Origin: JAUXFK01 sp034189035
GTDB lineage: Bacteria > Desulfobacterota > UBA8473
Reading direction: 5' to 3'
DNA length: 64,000 bases
NCBI GenBank assembly: GCA_034189035.1
Contig: JAXHVA010000010.1
Coordinates: 7,557-71,556 of the forward strand
In this document: in pieces, positions 8,355 through 17,765 of the stretch
Layout of the letters: the number at the start of each line of letters is the position of its first letter
Position numbering within the stretch: position 1 is the first letter of the stretch
Program-made: the position numbers and the translations under genes
The notes under the pieces: model-generated
Seen by the model: the letters and a program-made list of their open reading frames with translations, nothing else
Databases searched by the model: none
What the model was told of the DNA's origin: nothing

Positions 8355-10043
8355 TTACGGATTCTTTTTTTCAAGTAAGTCATTAAATCTGACACTAATA
8401 GAATCACCCATTAGGGGGATATTCATCTGTAATTCAGCATCACTTCTGGCTTTAGTATATCCTATGTATTCATATATGTCCAACGTCGCATCCCGACACC
8501 TTGGTTCGCTTGATTGTATCGGTATTCTTTTATGTAAGAAGAATCTTTCGGATTTGACTTCTTCTCTCAGCCAATTTAATGCTTTTGATCGAAATCTTTT
8601 GTCTTCTAATACAATGTAAGCGATGCCAAATTTATCTAATGTGTCATAGATTTCTCTTCGAGATTGAATCCGATCTCCAACGATACGGTTCATTGCAGAA
8701 GTCGCCAATATCTTATTTGCTCTGAGTACAATCATATTTTGGTTTTTATTGTGCTTTCTGATAAAGAAGATAAAGTATCCCGTGTCTTTTCTAGAGCTAT
8801 ATAACACACTGTCTCCTTTCCAAGTATTGACTATATACTCTGCCGCTTTTTCATAGCCACGAGCGTATTCAGGGGGTGATCGAAAGGCAATCATAAATTG
8901 ATAGCCGACAATCAAGATGATTATGGCTGATGCTGACGCCTTCCATATACGATGCTTCATCAGATTAATGGGTGTCGCAGCCAATAGACAAAAAGCAGGA
9001 ATCCAATAAATAGTATGTCTAGCTGCAGGTGCTTTATAGTAAACCGAAAAGAAGAAGAAGAACACTATCCATAATACAAAGGTTAATTCATTTCTCCTTC
9101 TTCGGTATAAAGAAATAATGATAGAGATGAGACTAACGGTCAAAAAGGGAATAGTGAAATGATCCTGCCAAATGTATTGGAGAATATCAAAAAAGATACG
9201 AGAAAGATATTGAAGGACACCCAAAAAATCCTCTGAACTATTCTTTGAAACAACGACCATTATTTTCTTGCTAAGAGCAACATTATATTGAGAAAACTTG
9301 AGTGTGATCGGGACAAGGGGGAGTATCAGTGAAATAATAACCATCGAAGAGATAATAACATCCTTCTTGAAAAGTCTACTGATCCCCTTGGTGATTATAA
9401 AACAGCCAAGAAAGAATGGAAGCATGACAATAGCGGTGTGCTTTGCATAAACGCTCATTACAGAACTTATCACAAAAAGGCAGGCATATATTTTTTTTTC
9501 TGACTTACAGAATCTATAGAAAAAATAGGTTGTAATGATCATCAATGCTAAGGTTGGAATTTCAGACATAACAACCCTGGATAGTTTTACTAAAAAAGGG
9601 TTTGTCATCAATAATAATGAGGATATCAGAGCAATATCTTCATCATACATATTTTTAATAAGTATGAAAAATGTTATCCCTGCAAGCAATAAAAAAGCAA
9701 CAACCATTAACCTGGCTGAAAATACAGAGATGCCCAAAATAGAGTAAAAAGGTGCCAGGGCTACTCCAGGAAGCAATGGGTGATGTCCTAATGTTAAGGC
9801 CGGATATTTGGCGAAATAATGGAGTGTATATTGAATAAAATTGCTAAAAGGGAGGTCTCTGATCAAGTCATGGAAGTATACACCGTTCATCATATAGCGC
9901 GGCATATCTCCATTTAAAGAAATAATTCCTTCATCTGATATCCCCCTTGTAGACAGGATAAGAGAAACGATCGATATGACAAAAATATAGAGATATTGCC
10001 TGGCGCAACAGACTTTAATAGCTTTTTGTATTATTAATGACAT
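8355..10043 (-). CDS. GT39/ArnT-like polyprenyl-phosphate-dependent glycosyltransferase
   Basis: 562 residues with about 10-12 transmembrane helices and a C-terminal soluble tail. The first periplasmic loop carries an acidic motif (RGISDEGIISLNGDMPRYM), and HHPLLPGVALAPFY follows, as in the dolichyl-phosphate-mannose/ArnT (PMT_2, PF13231) family. These enzymes transfer a sugar from a polyprenyl phosphate carrier to a glycan, lipid or protein on the periplasmic side. The acceptor is unknown. The start is an ATG preceded by AAAGAAGA. The gene is separated from the next upstream gene by 236 bases in which I see no gene or clear signal, and is followed by the terminator at 8267-8294. Confidence 0.8.
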   Translation of the reverse strand: MSLIIQKAIKVCCARQYLYIFVISIVSLILSTRGISDEGIISLNGDMPRYMMNGVYFHDLIRDLPFSNFIQYTLHYFAKYPALTLGHHPLLPGVALAPFYSILGISVFSARLMVVAFLLLAGITFFILIKNMYDEDIALISSLLLMTNPFLVKLSRVVMSEIPTLALMIITTYFFYRFCKSEKKIYACLFVISSVMSVYAKHTAIVMLPFFLGCFIITKGISRLFKKDVIISSMVIISLILPLVPITLKFSQYNVALSKKIMVVVSKNSSEDFLGVLQYLSRIFFDILQYIWQDHFTIPFLTVSLISIIISLYRRRRNELTFVLWIVFFFFFSVYYKAPAARHTIYWIPAFCLLAATPINLMKHRIWKASASAIIILIVGYQFMIAFRSPPEYARGYEKAAEYIVNTWKGDSVLYSSRKDTGYFIFFIRKHNKNQNMIVLRANKILATSAMNRIVGDRIQSRREIYDTLDKFGIAYIVLEDKRFRSKALNWLREEVKSERFFLHKRIPIQSSEPRCRDATLDIYEYIGYTKARSDAELQMNIPLMGDSISVRFNDLLEKKNP

Positions 10044-10279
10044 ACTTCTTCTTTAATAGGACGTAAAGTAACCGTTTCGCTTTTTCAAATTTTAGCTGTT
10101 AAGGTTGTATTCAAATTCTACCCCCTATAAGTGTTAGAATATCTTAGATAGTGTTAAGAAAAAACAGGAAGAAAGATACGAGTTCTGCATAGGCTTTAAT
10201 TTGATTTCCGTTAAAGCTTTGCAAATGCTCTCTATTTCCTCAGGCTAAAAGAATATGTCTTAAAAAAAATAACTAATAG

Positions 10280-11215
10280 TTATTCGTATATCTTTTTAAT
10301 AGCATAGATCGGCTTTCCTTGAGACTCATAATACGTCCTAATATTAATCTCTGCTACAAGACCAATAGTCAACAATTGAATCCCTGAAATAACTAATAAT
10401 AAAACAATTAAAGGTCTTAGAGGTTTAATATAGACATGTAAAATAAGCCTTTGAAAAGTCAGAAAAAATCCATAACCAAGTCCTGCCGCTATAGATATGA
10501 TTCCCCAAAATCCCAGCATATGGAGAGGTTTTGTAAAAAAACTAAGCATAAATTTTACCGTTAATAAATCAAGCACAACGCGAAATGTTCTCCATAATCC
10601 GTATTTAGACTCACCAAATTCACGTGGGTTGTGTTTTACAGGCACCTCCAATATTTTTGCTCCATTCCAACTGGCCAAGGCCGGAATGAAACGATGCATT
10701 TCTCCGTAAAGCTTTATCGACTTAATCACATCCGCTCGATATGCTTTAAGCGAGCAACCATAATCATGTAATTTTACCCCTGTAATTATACTAATCATCC
10801 AGTTTGCAATCATCGACGGAACCTTCCTGAAAACCAGTTTATCCTTTCGGTTGATCCTCCATCCACTTACAATATCGTATCCATCCTCAATGCCTTGAAG
10901 CAACTTAGGTATGTCTGATGGATCATTTTGAAGATCTCCATCCATAGCGACAATGATCTCCCCTTGAGCATAGTCAAATCCTGCCGACATGGAAGCTGTC
11001 TGGCCAAAATTCTTTCTTAAAGCAATGACCTTCACATGGTCATCTTCGTTTTTTACATGTAACAGCTCCTCCAATGTCTTATCCGTACTTCCGTCATCAA
11101 CAAAAACAATCTCATATTCTCTCCCAAGTTTTTTTGTTATTTCTAAAATAGAATGAAATAATAGTCTTACACTTTCTTGCTCATTGTAAAGGGGGACAAC
11201 AATTGATAGAAACAT
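10280..11215 (-). CDS. Family 2 glycosyltransferase, DPM1/ArnC/GtrB-like, with two C-terminal membrane helices
   Basis: 311 residues. The GT-A domain shows LSIVVPLYNEQESV, FVDDGSTDKT, the DxDxQ-type motif VAMDGDLQNDP, and SGWRINRKD, followed by two membrane spans near residues 230 and 270. This architecture is that of polyprenyl-phosphate sugar synthases, which load a sugar onto undecaprenyl phosphate at the cytoplasmic face. It would be a plausible donor supplier for the GT39-like enzymes in this locus. A GAGGT ribosome-binding site precedes the ATG. The specific sugar cannot be read from sequence. Confidence 0.87.
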   Translation of the reverse strand: MFLSIVVPLYNEQESVRLLFHSILEITKKLGREYEIVFVDDGSTDKTLEELLHVKNEDDHVKVIALRKNFGQTASMSAGFDYAQGEIIVAMDGDLQNDPSDIPKLLQGIEDGYDIVSGWRINRKDKLVFRKVPSMIANWMISIITGVKLHDYGCSLKAYRADVIKSIKLYGEMHRFIPALASWNGAKILEVPVKHNPREFGESKYGLWRTFRVVLDLLTVKFMLSFFTKPLHMLGFWGIISIAAGLGYGFFLTFQRLILHVYIKPLRPLIVLLLVISGIQLLTIGLVAEINIRTYYESQGKPIYAIKKIYE

Positions 11216-11352
11216 TGCTTACCTCACCATTATATATTTTGCAAAGCCACTATTGTTTCTGATAAGAGCGGATTTACCTTATTATTAGATTTTTTATTGA
11301 GTCATCAAAAATCTCATCTGTCTTCGTCAATATTTCCATATTCTGCACAAAT

Positions 11353-12276
11353 CTACGAAGTATAAGCATTATTTTTTTTTGTTGTTACGTCAATTCTAGA
11401 AAGATGTATGATACCGATTATACTTATTGAAACGTTGTTTATAATAAAAAATAGAAACGCTGCAGAAAAGGCAGTAGATGCAGAGACTCCATACGTTGAA
11501 AGTAGCAATATTGATAATCCCTCTCTAATACCTAGCCCCATAAGACTAACAGGAATAATAGTAGAAAGAGTGACTAAGGGCGTTACAAGGAAGATCGCCA
11601 GCAAAGTTATATCTTCGAACGCCATTACCAAATAGTAGAACTGAAGAATAACGAAGAAAAAAGCAATTAATGAAAGGATTGATGCTATTGTTATTACTCT
11701 AAAATCCAAGTTATCAAAGGCATCCAAACCTTTAATAATATTCAATCTTGAGAATCGAGTAGGTATAATGATCTTAAATGCTTTACACATTATGTTAGGA
11801 CTGTACAGCATAAAAAGGATAAAGATTGAAAGGAGAACAACCAGAGTACCAAATCCCTTATTTATAAGAGTGAAACTTCCTCCAATGGCTAGCATAACAA
11901 CTATAGCAAGGTCTATAAGTCGGTCTATAATAGTAAGCCCGATTATTCTTGGACGTTCTTTTTGATCAAAATAGAGGGCACGTCCTATATCTCCTGCCCG
12001 CATAGGAGTAATTAATCCAAGAGCGTTCCCTATCATATAAGATTTTGCCCCATCCCAATATGTATAGGTATGGTTCCTTACTTTTACCAGATTATGCCAC
12101 TTCATGAATTTGACCAGATTAAATGCAACGCCAAAAAACACACCTAAACATAAATAGAAGAGATCGCCTTGTATGACAGAAACAGACAATTGGCTCCAGT
12201 CTATCTTCAAAATAATTGCATAGAGCAACCCTCCTGAAACAACAATTTTTATTCCAAATAAACTGATTTTCTTCAA
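11353..12276 (-). CDS. Lysylphosphatidylglycerol-synthase-like integral membrane protein (UPF0104/AglD type)
   Basis: 307 residues with about seven transmembrane helices and the family-typical pieces KFMKWHNLV, IGNALGLITPMRAGDIGRALYF and a late GLGIREGLSILLL. The MprF soluble catalytic domain is absent. Stand-alone members occur in glycan and lipid gene clusters, and a flippase-like role has been suggested for the superfamily; its job here is unknown. The probable start is a TTG whose bases overlap the TGA of the upstream gene (TTGA), so translation is likely coupled. It is a paralogue of the 349-residue protein at 35875. Confidence 0.78.
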   Translation of the reverse strand: MKKISLFGIKIVVSGGLLYAIILKIDWSQLSVSVIQGDLFYLCLGVFFGVAFNLVKFMKWHNLVKVRNHTYTYWDGAKSYMIGNALGLITPMRAGDIGRALYFDQKERPRIIGLTIIDRLIDLAIVVMLAIGGSFTLINKGFGTLVVLLSIFILFMLYSPNIMCKAFKIIIPTRFSRLNIIKGLDAFDNLDFRVITIASILSLIAFFFVILQFYYLVMAFEDITLLAIFLVTPLVTLSTIIPVSLMGLGIREGLSILLLSTYGVSASTAFSAAFLFFIINNVSISIIGIIHLSRIDVTTKKNNAYTS

Positions 12277-13298
12277 TTTATAGGCCTATTCAAATCCATT
12301 CGTAATGCTAAAAGATAAATAAAGTAAATGAAAAAAACAATAAAAGTATAATCCAAAGAATGTTCAAAAAAGTGCCAGGCAAAAAGATCGAGGACGGACC
12401 AGTCTTTTGTGTACCCAATGCTTTCTATATTGGCCCTAATATCAAGGCTTAATACTTTAACGACTAAGAATCCAATGATGAAAACAATTGGGATAGACCA
12501 ACAAACAAGTAACAGAAGATTTCCTTTGAAGTTCCTTTGCTTTTTTATTCCACTATCCGTCTTCTCTGTATCATACTTCCCTTCTAGACAGATCAAGACA
12601 GCCAAACATAAAAACATAGTTATAGAAAGGTCCGATCCAAACACTTCTCTGAGCTGATGACCAAGATAGCTAGGAGTTTGAAAGGGATCCATCGTCATTC
12701 CAAAGAAAAGAGTAAGAAAAACAAAGACCACCACTGAGATGGGAAATAAACTTGAGGCCTTTCTCTTCACCCACTGACCATTATTGTTCACCATTCGATA
12801 CAGTAAAATAAAAAAAGCAGAGGTAGAAAAGAGCACAATATTACTTAGGAAGTGGTTTCGCCAATGAGACCCGAATTCCAGAGGTCTTAACTCGTGGGTT
12901 CTGTATTGGAAAAGCCCCATCAAGGTATCCCTAAGCCCGATATCTCTCGCCGTCATAAAAACCGATAACAAGACTACAGCGAAGGCTAAAACACCACTAA
13001 GAAACACTTGCCTTGCTGGAATCTTTAGTACGTGACGATTATCAATTCTCACCAAAGGTTTACCATAATAAAAGAAGATGCCTACAATAAATAAAGAATA
13101 GACTACTTTTATTGGTACTTCCCAGAGAAAATGCCTGAAATAGAGAATGACCTCAAGAAGTGTATATTTCCCATTCTCATGTACCACAGTATTGAAAAGC
13201 CATAGCTTTTCATAGAATAAAGACATATGGATATATGCCCCTATTAGCAAAATAATCGGTATGAACAAACAGATAATTACGGGAAGATATCTTCTCAA
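12273..13298 (-). CDS. Polytopic membrane protein of unknown function
   Basis: 341 residues with about eight hydrophobic segments separated by short charged loops. One longer loop contains TMDPFQTPSYLGHQLREVFG. I do not recognise a family. The frame appears to begin with a TTG at 13298, since the first internal ATG is about 25 codons in and would cut the first helix; no Shine-Dalgarno sequence is obvious. The stop codon overlaps the start of the LPG-synthase-like gene, so the two are probably co-translated and may form a complex. Upstream is the FAD-dependent oxidoreductase at 13341. Confidence 0.65.
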   Translation of the reverse strand: MRRYLPVIICLFIPIILLIGAYIHMSLFYEKLWLFNTVVHENGKYTLLEVILYFRHFLWEVPIKVVYSLFIVGIFFYYGKPLVRIDNRHVLKIPARQVFLSGVLAFAVVLLSVFMTARDIGLRDTLMGLFQYRTHELRPLEFGSHWRNHFLSNIVLFSTSAFFILLYRMVNNNGQWVKRKASSLFPISVVVFVFLTLFFGMTMDPFQTPSYLGHQLREVFGSDLSITMFLCLAVLICLEGKYDTEKTDSGIKKQRNFKGNLLLLVCWSIPIVFIIGFLVVKVLSLDIRANIESIGYTKDWSVLDLFAWHFFEHSLDYTFIVFFIYFIYLLALRMDLNRPIN

Positions 13299-13340
13299 CT
13301 TTGCAAATATATAAGAATTTGTTATATGTAAATCTCCTTT

Positions 13341-14657
13341 TCAATGCCTCTGTTTCTCACCATTATGCATTATCTTCATAACAACCTCTCGTGCCTTTAC
13401 AATACTTGAATTCAGGCACCGACTCTGAGGATAGATCTGGCTTGTATTCAATAGATAAAGATTCTTAATGGGAGTGATAAATTTAGGTATTACTTTACTA
13501 TAGTTCTTGACAAAAACAGGCTGGCTGAAGCGATCTTTAAAGACCCAGTACTCTTCTACCTCGTTATTAGTAAACTCAGGCAAAATACTCTTCAAATACA
13601 AAATAAAATCATTATAAATAGTTTCCTCTGATTCTGAAAAAAACGGATTCTCCGAGGAGGAATATCTCGTCAAATAGACCATATGTCGGTCTCCATATTC
13701 TTGTGATGAAACAAAATTTGTATGTTCGATAATCCCCACAAAGGGGCTATCAGGATCACTCACATTGATCCAATAATAATCACTGAGAGCGTTCTTCAGC
13801 TTCAGGACCATACATACAGACCCTTGATATTTTATGGATTGCAACTTATTTACATATTCTTCAGGGAGAAAAGGGGCCAAACCAATGAAAGACGGCAATG
13901 ATACTGTCGATAAAACCACATCCCCTTCAAATGTTTTTCCTTTTGCAATGACACCGGAGACCTTTCCGTCAGTCATGCGGATGGAGTCAACAGACATATC
14001 CGTGTATATCTCTCCTTCTTTAACCCTGATTTTTTGTATCAAAGCATCAAATAACCTCTTGTATCCTCCACGTATATACCCGAGAGATTCTTTGCTCCTT
14101 CCTCTCCCCTTGGTTTTTTTTCTGTCCACCACCCGGTTCCACAGCCACGCAGCCGAAATTTTTTGATAGTCATCACCAAACTTCATCTTGAGAAGAGGTT
14201 CCCAGATCACCTGACACGACTCCGCCCCCGAATACCTCCGGAGCCATTCCAGGGCGCTTCTTTTCTCTATGGTCTGCCATTTCTTAATCCTCATCATCAT
14301 GAGAGAACTCAGACCGAGACGGATCCTGTCTCTTATTTTCAACGGTGTAAAGAGGAGAAGATCTTTAGCACTCGCAAAGGGATAAAGATGTCTTTCATAG
14401 TAAAACCCCATCTTTACTTGTCGAAAAAAGAGTTCTTTATCAAGAGCCAAATCCTTCATAAGCCTAATGAGCTCATCATGACTGGAAAAGATATGATGAT
14501 AATATTTCTCCAGATAGGTTCCTTCTACAGGAAAGTAACCCGCCAGACCACCCACATCCGGTGCGCTGTCAAATACTGTGACATTATGGCCTTTCTCAAC
14601 CAAGAAGTAGGCTGCGGAAAGGCCTGTTATACCTGCACCTATAATATTTACTTTCAT
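13341..14657 (-). CDS. NAD(P)/FAD-dependent oxidoreductase (protoporphyrinogen-oxidase-like)
   Basis: 438 residues. The N-terminal GxGxxG motif is in VNIIGAGITGLSAAYFLVE, followed by VFDSAPDVGGLAG and YLEKYYHHIF. This is the pattern of amine-oxidase/PPOX-like flavoproteins common in exopolysaccharide and lipid-sugar clusters. The later DRFSQPVF and LNTSQIYPQSRCLNSSI segments match the C-terminal FAD-contact region. Unlike the other flavoprotein in this window (6399-8210) it has no C-terminal membrane domain. The substrate is unknown; it probably oxidises or reduces a lipid or sugar intermediate in the cytoplasm. It is followed 42 bases later by the unknown membrane protein. Confidence 0.82.
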   Translation of the reverse strand: MKVNIIGAGITGLSAAYFLVEKGHNVTVFDSAPDVGGLAGYFPVEGTYLEKYYHHIFSSHDELIRLMKDLALDKELFFRQVKMGFYYERHLYPFASAKDLLLFTPLKIRDRIRLGLSSLMMMRIKKWQTIEKRSALEWLRRYSGAESCQVIWEPLLKMKFGDDYQKISAAWLWNRVVDRKKTKGRGRSKESLGYIRGGYKRLFDALIQKIRVKEGEIYTDMSVDSIRMTDGKVSGVIAKGKTFEGDVVLSTVSLPSFIGLAPFLPEEYVNKLQSIKYQGSVCMVLKLKNALSDYYWINVSDPDSPFVGIIEHTNFVSSQEYGDRHMVYLTRYSSSENPFFSESEETIYNDFILYLKSILPEFTNNEVEEYWVFKDRFSQPVFVKNYSKVIPKFITPIKNLYLLNTSQIYPQSRCLNSSIVKAREVVMKIMHNGEKQRH

Positions 14658-14704
14658 TTTAAAACGGAATTTTCACATGTACAAGGAAGGATTGAAGCCC
14701 TTTA

Positions 14705-15535
14705 TTAAAATTTTACTCTGAATGGCTTCATTAATACAAAACCAAAAGAAAGGGTGAGAATAAAAAAGATTAAAAGCCAATGAATTCTCCACCCAAACAC
14801 ACTGATATTCATGTATGGATACTTAACTTCAATGGATTTTATATTTGTGCTTTGTGACAATGAAGGCTCACCCGGATGGAAAAAGGAGTTAAGAATCCCC
14901 TTCTTTAACATTAACGGTGAAATTCTCGTGATTTCATCCTTGACAACAACCCTTCTCTTCAATTCTTTATCAAGGACATAAAACCTTAACTCAAATTCTC
15001 CTTTTCGTTCAGCCCTAATTTTCCAATATGTCTCTGAACCTTCATCGTATCGTAATGGTGGAGTCTCCAAACGTAATCCTTCAGGAACCGTGAGAAGCAC
15101 ATCACTGCCCTTTTCAGGAAACGTGCCTCCTGTCTCCTGCTTCACCTTTACAATGGCCGTCTCTCCAAGACTGAGTGGTCTGTGAGCATACCTGGTCTCG
15201 GTTTGAACCATGATAACCAATACAGGTAATATCATGAATAGTAAAGGCTTGAGCATGTAAGCCATATAGATCGCATTGTATTTGAGTATGTTTTTCATAG
15301 CAGTAAAAAAAATCCTCAAATCATCTTTAAAAATCCTCACTTCGAACAGATGACCTACGATTCTGCCTCTCGTTCTCTTTATCCCTTCTTGATTAGAAAA
15401 GTATCTGAAGATGGGAAGGACGATCAATGTTGTTAAAAGAGAAATTGCACTTAAACCATAGATAGGATGAAGAGAATCAAAAGAATTGAAAAAGGTATCA
15501 AAGATAAAATTTAATATAGAATTAAAAATTCCCAT
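14705..15535 (-). CDS. Three-segment membrane protein with periplasmic beta domain (EMC3/DUF106-like topology, tentative)
   Basis: 276 residues. The order is: a first membrane helix at about 25-45 (GLSAISLLTTLIVLPIF); a charged cytoplasmic helix (NQEGIKRTRGRIVGHLFEVR); a second hydrophobic stretch at about 85-110; a ~135-residue probably periplasmic beta-rich domain starting QTETRYAHRPLSLGE; and a third membrane helix near 250-270. The helix-coil-helix start recalls the YidC/EMC3/DUF106 insertase group, but this is a topology impression, not a proven match. It begins three bases after the ribbon-helix-helix gene and closes the AlkP-AlkP-RHH-membrane module. Confidence 0.7.
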   Translation of the reverse strand: MGIFNSILNFIFDTFFNSFDSLHPIYGLSAISLLTTLIVLPIFRYFSNQEGIKRTRGRIVGHLFEVRIFKDDLRIFFTAMKNILKYNAIYMAYMLKPLLFMILPVLVIMVQTETRYAHRPLSLGETAIVKVKQETGGTFPEKGSDVLLTVPEGLRLETPPLRYDEGSETYWKIRAERKGEFELRFYVLDKELKRRVVVKDEITRISPLMLKKGILNSFFHPGEPSLSQSTNIKSIEVKYPYMNISVFGWRIHWLLIFFILTLSFGFVLMKPFRVKF

Positions 15536-15538
15536 TGT

Positions 15539-15724
15539 CTAAGAAATATAACCAAGTCCCTGGAGCCTTTTCTCTAACTCCTGCTGTGAATCTGACTCTT
15601 CTAACTTCTTTATTTCCTTTTCTATAATATGACTTATGAATTCTTCTACGGATGAATACCCGACCTTAGCAGCATGGGTTTTGGCTTTTTTATATAATCC
15701 CTTGTCGATATTTACCTTTGGCAT
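15539..15724 (-). CDS. Ribbon-helix-helix small protein with 'LGY' C-terminal tail
   Basis: 61 residues. An N-terminal beta strand (MPKVNIDKGLYKKAKTHAA) is followed by two helices with SSVEEFISHIIEKEIKKLEE, the layout of CopG/Arc-type RHH DNA-binding or antitoxin-like proteins. The protein ends in RLQGLGYIS, which closely resembles the LRSLGYLQ ends of the sulfatase-fold proteins at 21638 and 36971. An AAGGAAAA ribosome-binding site precedes the ATG. It lies between an AlkP enzyme (20 bases upstream) and the three-segment membrane protein (three bases downstream). No toxin partner is adjacent, so a regulatory or protein-partner role is more likely than a toxin-antitoxin role. Confidence 0.75.
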   Translation of the reverse strand: MPKVNIDKGLYKKAKTHAAKVGYSSVEEFISHIIEKEIKKLEESDSQQELEKRLQGLGYIS

Positions 15725-15744
15725 TCTATTTTTCCTTATTTCGG

Positions 15745-17733
15745 TTAAACACTGTATAGTGGTTTGCCTTGTACCTCATTATCTGGTGAGATGTTGAACT
15801 CCGCAAGAATAGTGGCTGTTATGTCGCAAAGATTGACATTTTCCGTCGTTACCCTTTTGTTTGCAAACAAAATTGCCGGCACTAGGCTTGGATCGACACA
15901 ATGATCTCCACTCCATTTGTCGAGATTGTCTGCAATTATTTCACAAGAAAATCCTCCAAGAATACTTTCCCATGAAGTCCTGTATCCAATATTCCACCCT
16001 ATGATCAGGTCTGGAGCATGAGGGTTAAGCCTTCGCTCATGTTCGGAGACAATTAGAACCCTTGATACCGCTTTCTTACCCGTTGTCACATCAACAAGGC
16101 TTAAAAGATCCTGGCGTATTCTCCTGAGTAATACACTAGCCTGGCTTTCTGACACAATGCCGTTCCTTTCCCTCCCCTTTAGGTTCACATAGATTGAGTT
16201 GATGCCCACATTGTAAGCGCTTGTTCGGGACCAGTTAACATTCTCAAAATAGCCTTTGTTCTCAATGTTATTAGAATCTGAGAGGCTTAAATAACCTTTT
16301 TCAAACAACCAGTTATTCACGTTCACCTGTCTTCGAAACGGAGTAAATCCATGGTCTGACATCACCATTAAGGAAAGATTTGGGTCATTGATATCGTTTT
16401 GTTTCATTATATCACCGAGGATTTTATCCATTACAATATAAAGCTCTTTCAGCGTATGTCCGTACTTTCGGTACAATTCTCGGTTGTAAAGAGGATGATA
16501 AGGATCAATGGTACGCCAATACATGTGGGTATTTTGATCCAGGCTGGAAAAGTAGAAAAAGAACATCCCCGTGTCTTGCTTCCTGAATCGTTTCATTTCG
16601 TACTCAAGAAGCCCCTTTCTCTCCTCTATAATCTGATAACCCAGGGTTAGGTATTCTCTTTCGCTGAGCACTCCCTCAGAAAGGGCCTTGGTATCCTCAG
16701 GGAAGCCTTGTGTATAAAAGTGCCCGACATTTCTGACCAGTTCTTCACCATAGTTCTTCGATGTAACCACAGGAAGCGCCGGATCGGATGGATCAATATT
16801 CAGGGGAGAGATATACATGGTGAAATCGGGATGGACACTTTTCACGTAGAGTTTACAGATACCCTTCACATCATAGAGGGAGCCCAACATCGGAAAAGAC
16901 AATTGAATCCATCCAGTCCACTCTCCTTGCCTGAGCAAAAACTCATTGTTCTGAATCAAAATACGTACAACTGCATTGTCACGGTCACGCCAAATCTCCA
17001 GGGGTATCTCGACATGCGGCGCATCCCTTTTCATGGTGTTGGCAGGTCCAGGTAAATGTGTCAGGGCCTTTTGTCCATGAAAGGTAATCGGTTGTAACTT
17101 CCCCCCGGTCATGTCTTTTTTAAAGAGGTTTGGTGCGGTAGTGATAAGCGTAAAGCTTCCGTATCCACCTCTGAGGTCCGGGGTTCCCATACCTGAGACC
17201 ATCCTCACATCCTCACTCTCACAGGGGAAGTTAGCCGGCATTTTAAAAATGGTAGTGGGGATATCATATTCCGCCAGGTACTCCCAAAACGGCTTTCCTT
17301 TCCTGAGGTTTTCTGACTGACCTCTTGAAAGAGGGATCCTCCAATCGCCAAGGTCGAATGTTTTACCGGGTGGAGAAATATGAGATGTGGAAAGATACGG
17401 GATTAAGGTCAGGGGATCACGGTGAATGAAATCATAAATACCATGCACAGACGAAGAAGCGCCAATGATAAAGTTCGACCATGCAACAGGGCTTTGGGGA
17501 GGCATGCTGGTACCAACAGATCGCAGACATCCCCTTTTCGCGAGTTTGGCGAAGTTAGGTAAAAGTCCCTGTCGCATGTATTCTCGGGTTAGGTGTGTAT
17601 CCATTCCGTCTATACCAAGCACAATTACTTTCTTTTTACCTTGAGGTTTGGTGTTAAACCAACAACCTGCTGGCAAGAAACTACACCCCAAAGCGAGGAT
17701 AGCCGATGTTTTTAGAAATTCTCTTCTGTTCAT
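15745..17733 (-). CDS. Alkaline-phosphatase-superfamily phosphodiesterase/phosphotransferase, Tat-exported
   Basis: 662 residues from the preferred ATG at 17733; a TTG two codons upstream is possible. The N-terminus MNRREFLKTSAILALG has the Tat RRxFLK motif, and Cys24 is a possible lipidation site. Superfamily motifs are VIVLGIDGMDTHLT (first metal Asp), PQSPVAWSNFIIG with Ser in the nucleophile position, VMSDHGFTPFRR (second metal pair) and WSGDHCVDP near the end. It would act outside the cytoplasm on a phosphoester, possibly glycan- or lipid-linked. It is a close paralogue of the next gene upstream (17766-19904), from which it is separated by 32 bases. Confidence 0.85.
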   Translation of the reverse strand: MNRREFLKTSAILALGCSFLPAGCWFNTKPQGKKKVIVLGIDGMDTHLTREYMRQGLLPNFAKLAKRGCLRSVGTSMPPQSPVAWSNFIIGASSSVHGIYDFIHRDPLTLIPYLSTSHISPPGKTFDLGDWRIPLSRGQSENLRKGKPFWEYLAEYDIPTTIFKMPANFPCESEDVRMVSGMGTPDLRGGYGSFTLITTAPNLFKKDMTGGKLQPITFHGQKALTHLPGPANTMKRDAPHVEIPLEIWRDRDNAVVRILIQNNEFLLRQGEWTGWIQLSFPMLGSLYDVKGICKLYVKSVHPDFTMYISPLNIDPSDPALPVVTSKNYGEELVRNVGHFYTQGFPEDTKALSEGVLSEREYLTLGYQIIEERKGLLEYEMKRFRKQDTGMFFFYFSSLDQNTHMYWRTIDPYHPLYNRELYRKYGHTLKELYIVMDKILGDIMKQNDINDPNLSLMVMSDHGFTPFRRQVNVNNWLFEKGYLSLSDSNNIENKGYFENVNWSRTSAYNVGINSIYVNLKGRERNGIVSESQASVLLRRIRQDLLSLVDVTTGKKAVSRVLIVSEHERRLNPHAPDLIIGWNIGYRTSWESILGGFSCEIIADNLDKWSGDHCVDPSLVPAILFANKRVTTENVNLCDITATILAEFNISPDNEVQGKPLYSV

Positions 17734-17765
17734 TACCAATTATCTCGAAGCGTATGATATTTGTT

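Noticed and set aside
11216..11352. Inverted repeat GATTTTT/AAAAATC in the gap before the GT2 gene at 10280
   Set aside because: All A/T and without a T tail; likely chance in AT-rich DNA.
15539..15724. Reading the RHH protein as an antitoxin of a toxin-antitoxin pair
   Set aside because: Its neighbours are an AlkP enzyme and a membrane protein; nothing resembling a toxin overlaps or adjoins it.
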